Of a stretch of DNA of 12,360 bases, positions 11,094 to 12,360 are shown in pieces (positions within the stretch are counted from its first letter, which is position 1; the number at the start of each line of letters is the position of its first letter). Made by a program: the position numbers and the translations under genes. The stretch is from a bacterium (GTDB lineage: Bacteria > Patescibacteriota > Patescibacteriia > Magasanikbacterales > GWA2-37-8), in the NCBI GenBank assembly GCA_021790135.1, contig JAJYIJ010000017.1, forward strand, positions 1-12,360, given 5' to 3'. The notes beneath the pieces are model-generated. The model did not search any database and was not told the origin of the DNA. It saw only the letters and a list, made by a program, of their open reading frames with translations.

Positions 11094-12266
11094 TTAAAAC
11101 ATCTCCTCTTGTTGTGTTACGGCAAAAAAAATGGTGCCACCGACGAGAATACAAATACCGAACGTCAAGGCCAAACTTGGACTAAATTGTTGCCAGACAA
11201 AGCCGCCGCCGATACCGGCAATCAAAGCACCAAAACCAGCGGCCGCGTTGAGGTAGCCGAAGGCCGTGCCGCGCACTTCCGGCGTGGTCAGTCGACCGGC
11301 GTATGAACGCGAGACGCCATCGGTGACGGCAAAAAATAACCCCAGGAGCACAAAACCGATAAAGAGAATAAGAACGTGGGCAGAAAAATCAAGAACAGCA
11401 TAGGTGGCAATCAAAAAAAGGTAGCCTCCAATAAGAACATTTCGATCGCCAAAACGATCGGCCAATTTTCCTGCCAAAGGTGAAAAGGCGGCATAGGCAA
11501 TGTTCGCGAGCATATAAAATAGCGGGATGTCGGCGATAACGAGACCGGCATCCTGGGTACGTAGAAGCAAAACCGCCGTCGGTAAAATTCCAGCCGAGAT
11601 AATAAACGTGGCCAGCAAATACATTTTGAATCGGGGAGAGAAAGCGGCAAAATGCGTTTTGATCATCTCTTTCTTAGGCAAGGAAGAAAATAGTTCGGTA
11701 ACAAACAAAAAGGATATAACACCAAAAACGCCAATAACAAAAGCTGTCAGAAAAATTTTGTTGAAACCGCCCGGGTAGATTCGAAGAATAAGATAGGCAA
11801 CGAGCGGACCGACAATGGCGCCGGCAGTATCCATTGCCCGGTGGTAACCGAATGAACGGCCGAGCTGTTCGGCGGGCGTGGAGAGTGAAATAATGGCATC
11901 ACGCGGCGAATCACGCAGCCCCTTCCCTACCCGATCGGTCAATCGCAGGCCGATTACGGGCGCGACAGTGGAAACGAAAACATAAAAAGGTCGGGTGACA
12001 GTGGAAAGCGCATAGCCGAAGACAGCAAAAATTTTTCGTTTGTTCAAACGATCGGACCAGTGACCGGAAAAAATCTTAAAAAAATTCGATGCCGCTTCGG
12101 CCAGCCCTTCCACTAAGCCAAGCGATTCGGCTCCGCTCCGGAGTACTGCTTTAAAAAAGGCCGGAAATACCGACAAAATCATCTCTGATGAAAAATCATT
12201 GAAAAAACTAGTGAGGCCGGCAAAAAAAACATTCGGCGGTAGACTGAAAATTTTTTCTCTTTTCAT
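11094..12266 (-). CDS. Major facilitator superfamily transporter
   Basis: 390 residues, highly hydrophobic, consistent with the 12-helix MFS layout. It opens MKREKIFSLPPNVFFAGLTSFFNDFSSEMI. The motif-A-like cytoplasmic loops are GHWSDRLNKRKIF after helix 2 and GKLADRFGDRNVLIGG in the second half. TDRVGKGLRDSPRDAII (about residues 110-126) is a signature of an MFS branch often annotated as drug or metabolite efflux. The substrate cannot be read from the sequence. The ATG is 13 bases past the stop of the upstream partial gene, suggesting a shared transcript; GAGGT directly abuts the ATG, too close to serve as a normal SD. Confidence 0.9.
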   Translation of the reverse strand: MKREKIFSLPPNVFFAGLTSFFNDFSSEMILSVFPAFFKAVLRSGAESLGLVEGLAEAASNFFKIFSGHWSDRLNKRKIFAVFGYALSTVTRPFYVFVSTVAPVIGLRLTDRVGKGLRDSPRDAIISLSTPAEQLGRSFGYHRAMDTAGAIVGPLVAYLILRIYPGGFNKIFLTAFVIGVFGVISFLFVTELFSSLPKKEMIKTHFAAFSPRFKMYLLATFIISAGILPTAVLLLRTQDAGLVIADIPLFYMLANIAYAAFSPLAGKLADRFGDRNVLIGGYLFLIATYAVLDFSAHVLILFIGFVLLGLFFAVTDGVSRSYAGRLTTPEVRGTAFGYLNAAAGFGALIAGIGGGFVWQQFSPSLALTFGICILVGGTIFFAVTQQEEMF

Positions 12267-12279
12267 ACCTCATGATGTC

Positions 12280-12360
12280 TCATAGAGTAAATCGTTCCCC
12301 ATCGTACACTACGGTGGCGCTTGGCAGACGCTCTTTAACGAGCCGCTTCAGGAGTTCGTG
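12280..12360 (-). CDS. C-terminal end of an unidentified gene
   Basis: The minus strand is open from the window edge to TGA 12282-12280, giving 26 residues ending LPSATVVYDGERFTL. Its support is that the frame is open to the edge and ends 13 bases before the MFS start, as in an operon. It is too short to recognise, and the frame could be coincidental. Confidence 0.45.
   Translation of the reverse strand, partial: HELLKRLVKERLPSATVVYDGERFTL

Noticed and set aside
1..12360. CRISPR arrays, insertion sequences, tRNA or rRNA genes
   Set aside because: No spaced direct-repeat series, transposase motifs, terminal inverted repeats, or cloverleaf-like sequence noticed by eye on either strand; short degenerate cases could be missed.

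Overview
The window is most consistent with a small-genome bacterium of the Candidate Phyla Radiation / Patescibacteria type. This is an inference from tight packing, near-absence of Shine-Dalgarno sites, a DUF5684-type membrane protein and the protein style; no rRNA or marker gene is present to prove it. TGA is used as a stop, so the code is standard in that respect. Every gene I accept lies on the minus strand, so transcription runs from high to low coordinates.

From the right edge: the last 26 codons of an unknown gene (12280-12360), an MFS transporter (11094-12266), a small multi-pass DUF5684-like protein (10584-11006), a bidirectional-looking intrinsic terminator, a HelD-like helicase (8617-10440), and a membrane-anchored PEBP/YbhB-family protein (8020-8583).

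The left two thirds is a complete tryptophan regulon. A sigma70-type promoter carrying a TrpR-operator-like palindrome drives trpR (7648-7926). Its stop codon overlaps the start of an 18-codon leader peptide with two consecutive Trp codons (trpL, 7595-7651). That peptide sits in a classical four-segment attenuator whose terminator U-tract abuts the trpE start. trpE, trpG, trpD, a trpC-trpF fusion and trpB then follow, each joined by a 4-base ATGA overlap, with trpA one base further on.

Downstream of trpA is a second promoter and a second attenuator in front of aroA (EPSP synthase, cut by the left edge). Its 23-codon leader peptide contains the uninterrupted aromatic run Phe-Tyr-Phe-Tyr-Phe-Trp, followed by mutually exclusive antiterminator and terminator hairpins. 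The terminator again ends at the start codon of the controlled gene and buries its only SD-like sequence. aroA makes the precursor common to Phe, Tyr and Trp, so a leader reading all three amino acids fits the enzyme well.

Together the sequence predicts three-layer control: TrpR repression of initiation, Trp-codon attenuation before trpE, and a pan-aromatic attenuator before aroA that would also act on read-through from the trp operon. TrpE additionally keeps the residues associated with tryptophan feedback inhibition. The RNA structures were worked out by hand from complementarity; no folding energies were computed.
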